Assembly (NCBI GenBank): GCA_002311835.1
Contig: DBZY01000076.1
Location: 39,330-64,827, forward strand
Direction of reading: 5' to 3'
Origin: Proteobacteria bacterium UBA1148
GTDB lineage: Bacteria; Pseudomonadota; Gammaproteobacteria; Steroidobacterales; Rariloculaceae
DNA length: 25,498 nt
The position numbers and the translations under genes are program-made. The notes under the pieces were generated by a model. That model saw only the letters and a program-made list of their open reading frames with translations, was not told the DNA's origin and searched no databases. Positions 14,816 through 23,113 of the stretch are shown in pieces (position 1 is the stretch's first letter; each line of letters opens with the position of its first letter).

Positions 14816-16090
14816 ATGAAGATGAAACAGATTGGTCTGTCGAGAGAAAGTCTGGAATTTTTTGTTTTGCTTTATTTCTTGTCGTTACCATTCACGACAC
14901 CTTATGCACAGTTGCTGGACAGCTATGTGCCCATGGATCCCATTCCCGAAATCATCGAAGAGCTTCCAGACCCCTGCGATAACCCAACTACGAGAATGTG
15001 GGGTCCTGACGATGAAAAGGGCAATTTGAATTATCTGACTACGGATCGGGTCAGAGAGAATCTCGGATTAATTCGGTTGGGTCGGGTCTACAACTTGGCG
15101 CATGTTCTGGAACCCGGCCAGATGGGATTCGCAGCCTTTCTTGATTTCAAAGGGAATTTGGGGCTATGGCCAGGCCGTGGCCCCAGCAACACGCTCAGCA
15201 ACAATGAGGAGACGCTGGGCAATAGTACCTTCAATCCGAATCGGGCTGGGGTGCTGCAGTTCGAGATTGGAACTCAGCTCGACGGTTTCAATCATTTCAC
15301 TCAGGGTGGCATCACTTACAACTGTTTCAATACGCGTGATCCTGAATACCATCTCCATAAAGAGGGAAGTTCGGGTCAATTGCCAAGAGGAAATCCAGGA
15401 GATGATTACGTTTTTCGCGGGCATGACAGGATGGGGATTGAGAATGTCGGGACTATCATCGCACGCGGTGTTTTGATCGATGTAGGAGGACTTTTAAGAG
15501 AAGGCGAGGTTGAGACCGGACGTGAGCCACAGGACTTTCCGCCGCCAGAGTACGAGTTTGCTCCTGAGGAACTGGAGATGGCTCTGCTTCGACAGGGTTT
15601 AACCATCGATAACATCCAACCCGGCGATGCCTTGTTGATTCGCACTGGGTGGGCGGGGCGGTTCTGGACATCGAATCCTGCCGATCCACGAGCTGAGCGC
15701 CTGAAATACCTTAATTTTGGCCAGGATGTGGAGTTTCTTCCGGGTGGACCGGGGTTGGATATGCGTGCGATTCAGTGGACACTAAATCGGCGGCCCGTGC
15801 TGGTAGCAGCCGACGTAAAAAGCATCGAGGCGAGCAATCCTTTTAAAGAATCATCGCCTTACGAAAATCCCGGCCATGTTAGTTGGTTGGGTAGCGGTAT
15901 CTACATGCTTGAGGATGTTGATCTTGAGGAATGGGCAACAGATTGCGAGCGAGAGCGAAATGAGAGAATTACCGATAATAGACAACTACCCTCGCCGGGG
16001 GAGTCATGTTATGTGGCCACTCTGATAGTTCAGACTATCCCGATCAAAGGTTCGGGTGGCTCAACGGTTGCGCCAACAGTGATTCGCTAA
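14816..16090 (+). CDS. Secreted cyclase-family (kynurenine-formamidase-like) hydrolase, variant metal motif
   Basis: A 424-residue protein of the cyclase family (PF04199), metal-dependent amide and ester hydrolases related to kynurenine formamidase. AAGGAAG lies about 9 nt before the ATG. A signal peptide with a hydrophobic core at about 15-30 ends near TPYAQ, so the protein is probably periplasmic. Family segments include GPDDEKGNLNYLT, RVYNLAHVLEPG, RGVLIDV, and GDALLIRTGWAGRF. The metal-binding signature, usually HxGTHxDxPxHF, reads EIGTQLDGFNHF here, with glutamine replacing one histidine; such GTQ variants form a recognised branch of the family. The substrate is unknown. It shares a Fur-like element with bfr, an unexpected neighbour for this enzyme. 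Its stop is 1 nt from the convergent glycosyltransferase gene. Confidence 0.9.
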   Translation: MKMKQIGLSRESLEFFVLLYFLSLPFTTPYAQLLDSYVPMDPIPEIIEELPDPCDNPTTRMWGPDDEKGNLNYLTTDRVRENLGLIRLGRVYNLAHVLEPGQMGFAAFLDFKGNLGLWPGRGPSNTLSNNEETLGNSTFNPNRAGVLQFEIGTQLDGFNHFTQGGITYNCFNTRDPEYHLHKEGSSGQLPRGNPGDDYVFRGHDRMGIENVGTIIARGVLIDVGGLLREGEVETGREPQDFPPPEYEFAPEELEMALLRQGLTIDNIQPGDALLIRTGWAGRFWTSNPADPRAERLKYLNFGQDVEFLPGGPGLDMRAIQWTLNRRPVLVAADVKSIEASNPFKESSPYENPGHVSWLGSGIYMLEDVDLEEWATDCERERNERITDNRQLPSPGESCYVATLIVQTIPIKGSGGSTVAPTVIR

Positions 16091-16091
16091 G

Positions 16092-17156
16092 CTAGAGTAA
16101 GCTGTGCGCATTAATTGTTTTTTTTAGAGCGCTCTTATAGAGCAGCATATATTTTTCTTGCATAATTTTTGCTGTAAAGCTCTTTGACAATAATTGGCCA
16201 CGTCGGCCCATTTCAGATCTGAGTTTCGGTGAATGGTATAGATGCAAGATGGCGGCTTGTAATTGTCTCGGTTGAGCGGGTTCAATGAGAATCCCATTAT
16301 TGCCATCGCGAACGATTTCTGAAACACCACCGACATTGCTTGCTACGATGGGTAAACGCTGATCCATTGCATCCAGCAGTATGCTACCGATGCCTTCTTT
16401 TATGGATGGAAGGAGAAATAGGTCAAGGGCTGCCAAGTAGTCGCCGACATTTTCTACAAAACCAATAAACGTAAGATTGTTAACATCAACTGCCATTTTT
16501 TTTAGCATTACTTCGTCTTCACCTCCACCGATAAGCAGAAAGTGGATATCCTGGTAGGAGCCCTGAAGGTTTCGAGCTACTTCGATAATGTATTCCTGCC
16601 CCTTCTGAGCGTTGTCTAGTGCGCCAACGTGGCCTATCAGGAATTTGCCTGGATACATTTCTCGAATCTTTTTCACGGACTCTTTGTTGATGGCTAGATT
16701 ACTGCTACTGCTGTACACAACCTCCGGCTTGATCCGTGGATTGTGCATTTGCACTACATCACCAACCTGCGGTGCCACGACGGCAACAAACTCAGCGTTT
16801 TGGTAGGCTTTGTGCGCGAGAAAGTGGTTACCAATCGGATTATTAACTCGACGAGTCACACAGTACGGTATTCCTGTGAGTAATGAGTATAGATAGGCAC
16901 CATAAATACTCCTACCCTCATGCGCGTGTACTATGCTGGCACCCTTGCAAGCAAGGGCGACACTGAGGGGGTCTCCCATGGATAACCTTGTCGTAAGGTT
17001 CGGGACATCAAGGCGAGAGGCTAGCAGACCACCTTTGCGCGCTATTAATATTTGTGGAATATCAAGCTGTGAGAGTTCTTCTATTAGTAATGCTGTCTGC
17101 CGCTCTCCACCGCGAAAACCTTTGGACACATTGGCGTGAGCGACAGTGAATGTCAT
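16092..17156 (-). CDS. Family-4 glycosyltransferase (GT-B fold)
   Basis: A 354-residue transferase from ATG 17156, which gives the typical N-terminus MTFTVAHANVSKGFRGGERQ. A longer frame from 17228 adds 24 residues unlike the family and would sit closer to the divergent gene. The nucleotide-sugar-binding C-domain has KFLIGHVGALDNAQKGQEY, HFLLIGGGEDE and LTFIGFVENVGDYLAALDLF. The EX7E motif is KEGIGSILLDAM, with aspartate in place of the second glutamate. The end of the protein has GGVSEIVRDGNNGILIEP. It is soluble or peripheral and transfers a sugar to a lipid or glycan acceptor. Donor and acceptor are unknown. It is divergent from an asparagine-synthetase gene, a pairing often seen in surface-polysaccharide loci, though no other polysaccharide gene is nearby. 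Confidence 0.9.
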   Translation of the reverse strand: MTFTVAHANVSKGFRGGERQTALLIEELSQLDIPQILIARKGGLLASRLDVPNLTTRLSMGDPLSVALACKGASIVHAHEGRSIYGAYLYSLLTGIPYCVTRRVNNPIGNHFLAHKAYQNAEFVAVVAPQVGDVVQMHNPRIKPEVVYSSSSNLAINKESVKKIREMYPGKFLIGHVGALDNAQKGQEYIIEVARNLQGSYQDIHFLLIGGGEDEVMLKKMAVDVNNLTFIGFVENVGDYLAALDLFLLPSIKEGIGSILLDAMDQRLPIVASNVGGVSEIVRDGNNGILIEPAQPRQLQAAILHLYHSPKLRSEMGRRGQLLSKSFTAKIMQEKYMLLYKSALKKTINAHSLL

Positions 17157-17311
17157 CGATGTCCGAATCTCTATTGTGTGGTTTGGGTGGGCGCAGACTA
17201 CCGTAACATAAGGGTCAATATAGGACATTCTTTGCTTCTTGATTGCGACGTGGCAGTCAAGCACCTAAAGTGCAGCCTCATACCTTTGATTCGAGACATG
17301 GACAAGTAATC

Positions 17312-19039
17312 GTGTGTGGTTTTGTTGGTGGGACCGAGCCTTCCTGGGATTATCATGCGGCTGTGGAGTCTATAACCCACAGGGGGCCGGATGCGAGCAA
17401 ACTCCATCTTAAAGCACCTATAAGAGTTGGGTTTAGGCGGCTGTCAATAATCGACCTGGGAGAGTGGGCTAACCAGCCCATGTTCGCAAGGGATGGCTCT
17501 ACCTGGGTCGTATTTAACGGCGAGATCTATGGCTTTAGGTCGGTGAGGAAGGATCTCGAGAAGCGAGGTCACGTTTTTCGCACTCAATCAGATACGGAGG
17601 TTGTACTGAACTCTTACCTCGAGTGGGGGGATGAGTTTGTTGACCATATTGATGGCATGTTCGCTATTGTTATATGGGATGCGCAGCAGCAGGAGCTGAA
17701 AATGTTCCGCGATCGGCCGGGTATAAAACCACTTTACTACTTTTATGATGGCACGCGGTTCGCATTTGCTTCAGAGCTCAAGGCCATTGAGATCGCATGT
17801 GGCTCAGACTTACTGCAGATTGATGAGACGGCACTTTATGATTTTCTCGGTTATCGCTATGTGCCGACACCAAAGACTCTCTACCGCAACTGTTTCAAAC
17901 TCCCGCCTGCTCACACACTGAGCTTTAACCCGGCTACCGGTTCTATCCGAGGGCCGAGACGTTATTGGAATATCGAGGTGTATAAAGAGCCGAGCCGTCG
18001 TTCGCTAGATGAATGTTGTGAAGAACTAAGATCCCTGGTAGATGCTTCGGTGCGTGATCAGATGATAGCTGACGTACCGTTAGGGTTTTTCCTATCGGGA
18101 GGTGTCGACTCAAGCACGGTGGTGGCAGCGGCGTCAAAGATAGATACAGACGTATCAACATTCTCTATCGGATTCGATTCAGATGCTGTTTCTGAAACAC
18201 CTTTTGCTAGAGATGTAGCAGAATTATTCGGAACGGATCACCATGAACGGATACTCTCTCAAACTGACGCTCAAGGCTTGTTGCCGAGTTTTAAGACTTG
18301 GTTCGGAGAACCGTTTGCGGACGAATCGGCAATACCAACCTTTTTAGTGTCTAAGGTGGCTCGTGAAAACGTTACTGTGGTGCTTACTGGAGATGGTGGG
18401 GATGAAGTTTTCGGTGGGTATTCCACTTACCCGCGTTTTGCACGCTACGATCGTCTGCCGACCTGGCCAAGCCCTATAGTGGATCAGATTGCGTACTGGT
18501 TGCGGAGGCCCTATCGTCCGCGTGGTTCGGTTGCAAGGATCCTGGGTCTTATTGAAATGGTTTTTAGTGGCGGGCCATCGCTTTGGGCCAAGATCATGAA
18601 AGGAATGTCAACTGCTGAAAAACAGGTGTACCGGGACCGGTTCGAAATCCCATGTGACTATGACGACTGGTGGTGCTACCGCGCGCACTGGAGAGAAGAT
18701 CTTCCTCTACGTACACGACTGCAGTTGGTGGATTTCAATACCTTTATGCCTGATATGGTGCTGACAAAGGTGGACCGTACAAGTATGGCTGTGTCGCTTG
18801 AGGCACGCGTACCGTTGCTTGACCGTCGAATTATTGAATTTTCTTTCTCAGTTCCGGAGGAAATTCGTTATCACGGTGATGGATTAAAGGGCATGCTTCG
18901 TCACGCCTATAGAGGTGTTATTCCGGATCGGATTTTGGATAGACGTAAAAAAGGATTCGGGATACCGCGGCATTATTTGAAAGATTTTTCCGGAGGTAAG
19001 TATATTCAAGAGTATATGTTAGAGGATTTATATCTATAA
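17312..19039 (+). CDS. asnB: Glutamine-hydrolysing asparagine synthetase, apparently short at the C-terminus
   Basis: A 575-residue class-II amidotransferase. The GTG at 17312 is chosen because it places C2 directly after the initiator (M-CGFVGG), as needed for the N-terminal nucleophile glutaminase. The longer frame from 17243 would bury that cysteine. The glutaminase domain has SITHRGPDAS, RLSIIDL and VFNGEIYGF. The synthetase domain has the pyrophosphate loop SGGVDSS at 262-268, LTGDGGDEVFGGY, and LTKVDRTSMAVSLEARVPLLD. It makes asparagine, or amidates another carboxylate, using glutamine and ATP. After KKGFGIPRHYL only about 22 residues remain, whereas most relatives continue for roughly 50-80 more, so the end may be truncated or simply divergent. 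No obvious continuation appears downstream in the same frame. It is divergent from the glycosyltransferase gene. Confidence 0.9.
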   Translation: MCGFVGGTEPSWDYHAAVESITHRGPDASKLHLKAPIRVGFRRLSIIDLGEWANQPMFARDGSTWVVFNGEIYGFRSVRKDLEKRGHVFRTQSDTEVVLNSYLEWGDEFVDHIDGMFAIVIWDAQQQELKMFRDRPGIKPLYYFYDGTRFAFASELKAIEIACGSDLLQIDETALYDFLGYRYVPTPKTLYRNCFKLPPAHTLSFNPATGSIRGPRRYWNIEVYKEPSRRSLDECCEELRSLVDASVRDQMIADVPLGFFLSGGVDSSTVVAAASKIDTDVSTFSIGFDSDAVSETPFARDVAELFGTDHHERILSQTDAQGLLPSFKTWFGEPFADESAIPTFLVSKVARENVTVVLTGDGGDEVFGGYSTYPRFARYDRLPTWPSPIVDQIAYWLRRPYRPRGSVARILGLIEMVFSGGPSLWAKIMKGMSTAEKQVYRDRFEIPCDYDDWWCYRAHWREDLPLRTRLQLVDFNTFMPDMVLTKVDRTSMAVSLEARVPLLDRRIIEFSFSVPEEIRYHGDGLKGMLRHAYRGVIPDRILDRRKKGFGIPRHYLKDFSGGKYIQEYMLEDLYL

Positions 19040-19411
19040 AATACATTGACAAAACATCAGGGGATTTCTGATGAGTTTGTGAACATAAAGAAAACTCATG
19101 GCGGTTCGTTTCGGAGCCTTAATCCATGTGTGTTGTGCTGTAGCTATACCATCCCATCATAGCTTCTCTCTATCGGCGACCACGGCCGATAAATTGTTAA
19201 GGTAACGCACTATTTTCGATTATAATATATATTACTTATAAATCAGTTAGTTGTGTTTATGTACACTTGTTTAGGCTCTTTTTCCCTGAAGACCAACACT
19301 AGAGATTATTGACCTGTTAAAAATAGATTGAAGTTGTACGCTATGCGTCGTTTAGAGGAAAGCCTACAATTAAGTGCTGGAAGATTAATGAAGAATATGC
19401 CGGAGAATGCG
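19040..19411. other. 372-bp gap without a recognised gene
   Basis: This stretch separates the asparagine-synthetase gene from the TPR-protein operon. It contains a 7-bp hairpin (TATCGGC 19171-19177 with GCCGATA 19185-19191) lacking a T-run. An AT-rich tract with TATAAT at 19221-19226 could be a -10, but no well-spaced -35 is present. The promoter of the downstream operon is probably here. I found no convincing coding remnant of the upstream gene. Confidence 0.5.
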
Positions 19412-20893
19412 ATGGGTCAGACGAATGGTTTTCGAACTCTTACGGCGACGCTTTTGCTCAGCATTGCGTTGACCGTTCAGGTGGAGGCTCAGCAGGAATA
19501 CGGTTATACGGAATTTGCGGCTTCGGGTTCACCGGAGGCGCATAAGGTATTTCTGACAGGGGTACTGCAACTGCACAATTTTGAATATGGCGATGCTCGG
19601 ACGTCCTTTCAGGAGGCTCAGCTAATTGATCTCGATTTCACGATGGCTTATTGGGGAGAAGCATTAAGTTATGAGCACTCATTCTGGGGGCGCTTTGATA
19701 TCGACGCGTCTAGAGCTGTACTAACTCGTTTGGGTGCGACTCCGGAAGAACGTGCTGGTAGAGCTCGGACTGCACGCGAGAAGGCTTATCTTCATACCAT
19801 TGAGGAGTTGTTCGGTGAGGGCACTCAGGAGGAACGCGAACTCCGGTACTCCGCAGCACTTCGTCAACTTCATGAGCAGTACCCTGAAGATTTAGATGCG
19901 GCGGCATTTTATGCGCTCTCTATCTTGGTCACGACTTATGATGGTCGTGACCACACACGCTACATGCGAGCGGCCGCGGTAGCAGAGCAGGTACTAGACA
20001 AGAATCCCCTTCATCCAGGTGCGCTGCATTACAGTATTCATAGCTATGATGATCCCGTTCATGCGCCACTCGGTTTACGTGCAGCGCGAGATTACATCAG
20101 GGTAGCGCCTTCAGCGATTCACGCTCTACACATGGGTTCGCACATCTATTTTGCACTTGGAATGTGGGAGGAAGGTACAGATCGGAATATTAGATCTTTT
20201 GAAGAAGCGGTAGGTCGTCAGGTGAATCCTGATGATCCTTATAGTGGCCAGGCTTATCATGCGCTCACATGGTTGATATATAGCCTATCCCAGCAGAGCA
20301 AGTACGATGAGGTGGAAGCTAGGTTGGCGATGATTGAGAAACAAGTAGAGCAATATGGTGGCAGCAATCCCGCTCCTCGGCGTCAGTATGTTGGTGCTAG
20401 AGCTTCGTACATAGTCGATGCGCAACAGTGGGATAGCCACTATGCTGACGTGGAAATCGACCACGCAGGACTCGATCGTTTTTCCATTGCGACAGATTAT
20501 TACGTCCAAGGCCTGGTAGCACTGAATCGGGGTGATATGTCTAAGGCTGCAGCAGCGCTGGATGCGATGGGGGATCAGGAAGAGGTCATGAGTGCGGATC
20601 GAGAGGTTATGACACCCCGGCTTCTTCATTTGGCGCTGGAGGGTCAGATCAAACTTGCTGCCGGCCATAAAGAGGAGGCGCTTGAGTTGATCGGGAGAGC
20701 TGAAGAGCTTGAAGGATCTTTACCAGCGGAGTACGGGCCGGCAGTGCCGGTGCAGCCCATGTCGGAGTTACTGGCCGATACCTATCTTGCATTAGAGAAT
20801 TCTCAAATGGCTCAACACTATTATGAACTTTCACTGCAAAGAGCGGTTGGTCGAGAGCGGTCGCTTGCGGGGCTAAGGCAACTCTCGCACTAG
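19412..20893 (+). CDS. Secreted tetratricopeptide-repeat (TPR) protein
   Basis: A 493-residue protein. I place the start at ATG 19412 because GGAG (19402-19405) lies 6 nt upstream and it yields a clean signal peptide (about 1-27, core TATLLLSIALTVQ, ending near VEAQ). Starts at 19388 or earlier are possible. The mature protein has helical TPR-like units, for example HNFEYGDARTSFQEAQLIDLDFTMAYWGEAL near the N-terminus and LHPGALHYSIHSYDDP in the middle, with further repeats towards the C-terminus. The HYSIHSYDDP and HALHMGSHIYFALGMW segments are conserved-looking histidine-rich stretches typical of a family of exported TPR proteins of unknown function. No catalytic role is assigned. It is the first gene of a possible five-gene unit and ends 25 bp before the TRAP binding-protein gene. 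Confidence 0.85.
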   Translation: MGQTNGFRTLTATLLLSIALTVQVEAQQEYGYTEFAASGSPEAHKVFLTGVLQLHNFEYGDARTSFQEAQLIDLDFTMAYWGEALSYEHSFWGRFDIDASRAVLTRLGATPEERAGRARTAREKAYLHTIEELFGEGTQEERELRYSAALRQLHEQYPEDLDAAAFYALSILVTTYDGRDHTRYMRAAAVAEQVLDKNPLHPGALHYSIHSYDDPVHAPLGLRAARDYIRVAPSAIHALHMGSHIYFALGMWEEGTDRNIRSFEEAVGRQVNPDDPYSGQAYHALTWLIYSLSQQSKYDEVEARLAMIEKQVEQYGGSNPAPRRQYVGARASYIVDAQQWDSHYADVEIDHAGLDRFSIATDYYVQGLVALNRGDMSKAAAALDAMGDQEEVMSADREVMTPRLLHLALEGQIKLAAGHKEEALELIGRAEELEGSLPAEYGPAVPVQPMSELLADTYLALENSQMAQHYYELSLQRAVGRERSLAGLRQLSH

Positions 20894-20918
20894 GATCCGA
20901 GTAGAGGTTTTCATAAAC

Positions 20919-21938
20919 ATGAGTAGTACACGTAACACCGTCGTAGCATTGGCACTTGCTTGCTTATTTTCCGGGTGTAGTGCCTCAAACGATGCTGAGT
21001 CCGGAGTGGACGATGTCATCGTCATTAAGTTTCCTCACGTGGTGGCGCCAGGTACGACTCCAAAAGGACAGGCGGCGGCGCGTTTCGAGGAACTTGTTGA
21101 GGCTCGTTTCCCCGGACGGGTGGATGTAGAAGTTTACCCTTCTGCCCAACTAATGAATGACGACGATTCGCTCGAGGCGCTCGCGTTTGGCGAAATTCAG
21201 ATGATCGCAGTGTCCTTGTCAAAATTTGATCGTTTGACTCAGAGCTTTCAGGTTTTTGATCTACCATTTTTGTTCTCTGATATTGCGGCCGTTGAGCGTT
21301 TTCAAAAAAGCCCAGAAGGCAGGAGTTTACTCACCGCTCTAGATGGTAGCGGCTTTCATGGGCTTGCTTTCTGGCATAACGGAATGAAACATTTTGGTGC
21401 AGATCGTCCTTTACATCTCCCCGAAGATGCTCAGGGGCTTAGATTTCGGATTATGGAATCGGATGTGCTGCAGGCTCAGATAGAGGCTATTGGCAGTAGC
21501 CCTCAAAAGATGGGTTTTGAAGAGGTTTACCAAGCACTTCAGACAGGAGCAATCGATGCTCAGGAGAACACTTGGTCCAACATTTACTCATCAAAATTTC
21601 ATGAGGTTCAACCGTATTTTATGGTTAGCAACCACGGATACGTGGGCTACTTTGTTGCGGTTAACGCGCAATTTTGGAGTTCGCTGCCCGAGGATGTTCG
21701 ACTCGGGTTAGAAGAAATCATGGCCGAGGTAACTGAGTGGGGTAACGCAAGGTCCATAACCATCAATGAGGAGGGCCGCGCCAAGATGCTGGAATCCGGA
21801 CGTACAGAGATCATTGAACTTACCGACGAAGAATTAGTCGTCTGGCAGGATTCGGTCCAAACCGTGTGGGATCAATTTTCAGATGAAATTGGCTCTGAAA
21901 TTATCGAGGCTGCGCAACGAGAGGCTGTCCGCCGTTGA
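20919..21938 (+). CDS. TRAP transporter solute-binding lipoprotein (DctP family), orphan
   Basis: A 339-residue periplasmic binding protein of TRAP transporters. The signal ends in the lipobox LFSGC (C20), so it is probably membrane-anchored; most DctP proteins are soluble, which makes this form slightly unusual. Family segments are FPHVVAPGTTPKGQAAARFEEL near the start, LRFRIMESDVLQAQIEAIGSSP in the middle with the ligand-gripping arginine of the LRxR segment, and TGAIDAQENTWSNIYSSKF. The ligand is usually a carboxylate, but cannot be named. DctQ/DctM permease genes are not in the window. It sits between the TPR protein and a secreted protein of unknown function, with gaps of about 25 bp on each side, consistent with one transcript. 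Confidence 0.93.
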   Translation: MSSTRNTVVALALACLFSGCSASNDAESGVDDVIVIKFPHVVAPGTTPKGQAAARFEELVEARFPGRVDVEVYPSAQLMNDDDSLEALAFGEIQMIAVSLSKFDRLTQSFQVFDLPFLFSDIAAVERFQKSPEGRSLLTALDGSGFHGLAFWHNGMKHFGADRPLHLPEDAQGLRFRIMESDVLQAQIEAIGSSPQKMGFEEVYQALQTGAIDAQENTWSNIYSSKFHEVQPYFMVSNHGYVGYFVAVNAQFWSSLPEDVRLGLEEIMAEVTEWGNARSITINEEGRAKMLESGRTEIIELTDEELVVWQDSVQTVWDQFSDEIGSEIIEAAQREAVRR

Positions 21939-21961
21939 TGGTCTGAGAACTTTAACGAAAA

Positions 21962-22630
21962 ATGCAGGTCAATAGAGTAAACCGCCAGTTCAGTGTCTAC
22001 GCCTTGGCTGTTACTGTACTTCTGACGGCTGCTCCTGCGTTTGCACCAGCAGTCGATCCTCCGAATTTTAGCGGTGTTTGGCTTGCAACTTCGCCTCGAA
22101 GCATGCTCGGGGCAAACCGGCCCGAGCTAACTCCCAGAGCACAGATGGATCTTGATGCTTTCGATCCTCTTGATGACCCAGTTATCCGCTGTGTGATGCC
22201 TACGTTTCCCCGAAGTGGTTTCGCCATTTATCCTTTTGAAATAATACAGACTGAGAGCATGCTCGTGTTTCTCTACGAATCTTTTGGCATGATTCGTCGC
22301 ATTTACATGGACGAGAGACAATCGCCGAATTACCTGCCTCTTGCTCGCAGGGGGTATTCGGTTGGGCGCTGGGAGGAAGATGAGCTTGTCATCAATACGA
22401 CTCATGTAGCACCTGGTCTGATAACCGGTGGCGGGCTACGACAATATGGTGATGTTTCGGTGGTTGAGCGCTATCGCTTGGTTGATGAGAGTCGTGGTCT
22501 TGAAGCAGAAGTTATTGTGACTGCACCTGAGAGTTTCGCTGGACCTTGGATACGAAGTTTTACCTGGGAATTAGATCCGGACGGAATGATTTACGAGTCA
22601 GTCTGTGACCCCGCGGACAGGCGGTTCTAA
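21962..22630 (+). CDS. Secreted protein of unknown function
   Basis: I do not recognise a named family. A 222-residue protein with a signal peptide (core VYALAVTVLLTAAPAF, cleavage near residue 30) and a mature region rich in beta-strand-like segments. Landmarks are PPNFSGVWLATSPRS, DDPVIRCVMPTFPRSGF, IRRIYMDERQSPNYLP, GYSVGRWEEDELVINTTHV and GPWIRSFTWELDP. The GxSxGRWExDxLVI pattern recurs in exported proteins that I associate with DUF6152 neighbours, and here a DUF6152 gene follows directly. Two cysteines remain in the mature protein. There is no good ribosome site before the ATG, so it may depend on translation from upstream. Confidence 0.8.
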   Translation: MQVNRVNRQFSVYALAVTVLLTAAPAFAPAVDPPNFSGVWLATSPRSMLGANRPELTPRAQMDLDAFDPLDDPVIRCVMPTFPRSGFAIYPFEIIQTESMLVFLYESFGMIRRIYMDERQSPNYLPLARRGYSVGRWEEDELVINTTHVAPGLITGGGLRQYGDVSVVERYRLVDESRGLEAEVIVTAPESFAGPWIRSFTWELDPDGMIYESVCDPADRRF

Positions 22631-22642
22631 GTGTATTTAAGT

Positions 22643-23017
22643 ATGCGACTCTTCGTGAGATTTTTTTTCTTCGCTTTGTTATTTGCCGCGGTGGGGATTG
22701 TGTCAGCCCATCATGCTTTGACAGTCTTGTTTGATACGTCTACTACGGTTGACATTGCTGGTGAGGTTACCGAGTTCGAATTTGTGGCGCCGCACAGTTA
22801 TATCCACCTGAGCGTGACCGATCGCACGGGTGAGCGGTCAGCTTGGCAAATAGAGACTTATCCGCCAGGTATGCTTATACGCAAGGGGTTAATACCAGAC
22901 ACTTTGCGTTCAGGTGATTGGATATCCGTGCGCGGGTATCCTACTCGGGATGGACGCCCTCTAATGCGACTCCTGATCATCACCCTGCCAAATGGAGAAG
23001 AACGGCAGATTCAGTAG
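22643..23017 (+). CDS. DUF6152-family small exported protein
   Basis: A 124-residue protein from ATG 22643. A GTG at 22631, immediately after the previous stop, would add four residues and would be translationally coupled; both are plausible. The signal peptide has a phenylalanine-rich core (VRFFFFALLFAAV) ending near SAHHAL. The family pattern is visible: AHH after the signal, VDIAGEVTEFEFVAPHSYIHL, the W in SAWQIETYPPGML, and GDWISVRGYPTRDGRPLM, suggesting a small SH3/OB-like beta-barrel. The function of the family is unknown; the paired histidines and PHS motif may bind metal, which is inference. It lies directly after the secreted unknown protein gene. Confidence 0.88.
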   Translation: MRLFVRFFFFALLFAAVGIVSAHHALTVLFDTSTTVDIAGEVTEFEFVAPHSYIHLSVTDRTGERSAWQIETYPPGMLIRKGLIPDTLRSGDWISVRGYPTRDGRPLMRLLIITLPNGEERQIQ

Positions 23018-23113
23018 TTAGCAAGGTTTCGTGTAAAAATATTGTGACTCAGCAAGCGAACGCCTATATTTGTGCTGGGTGAGGTGTGCGTGGGCATATT
23101 AAGGAGCAGGAAA

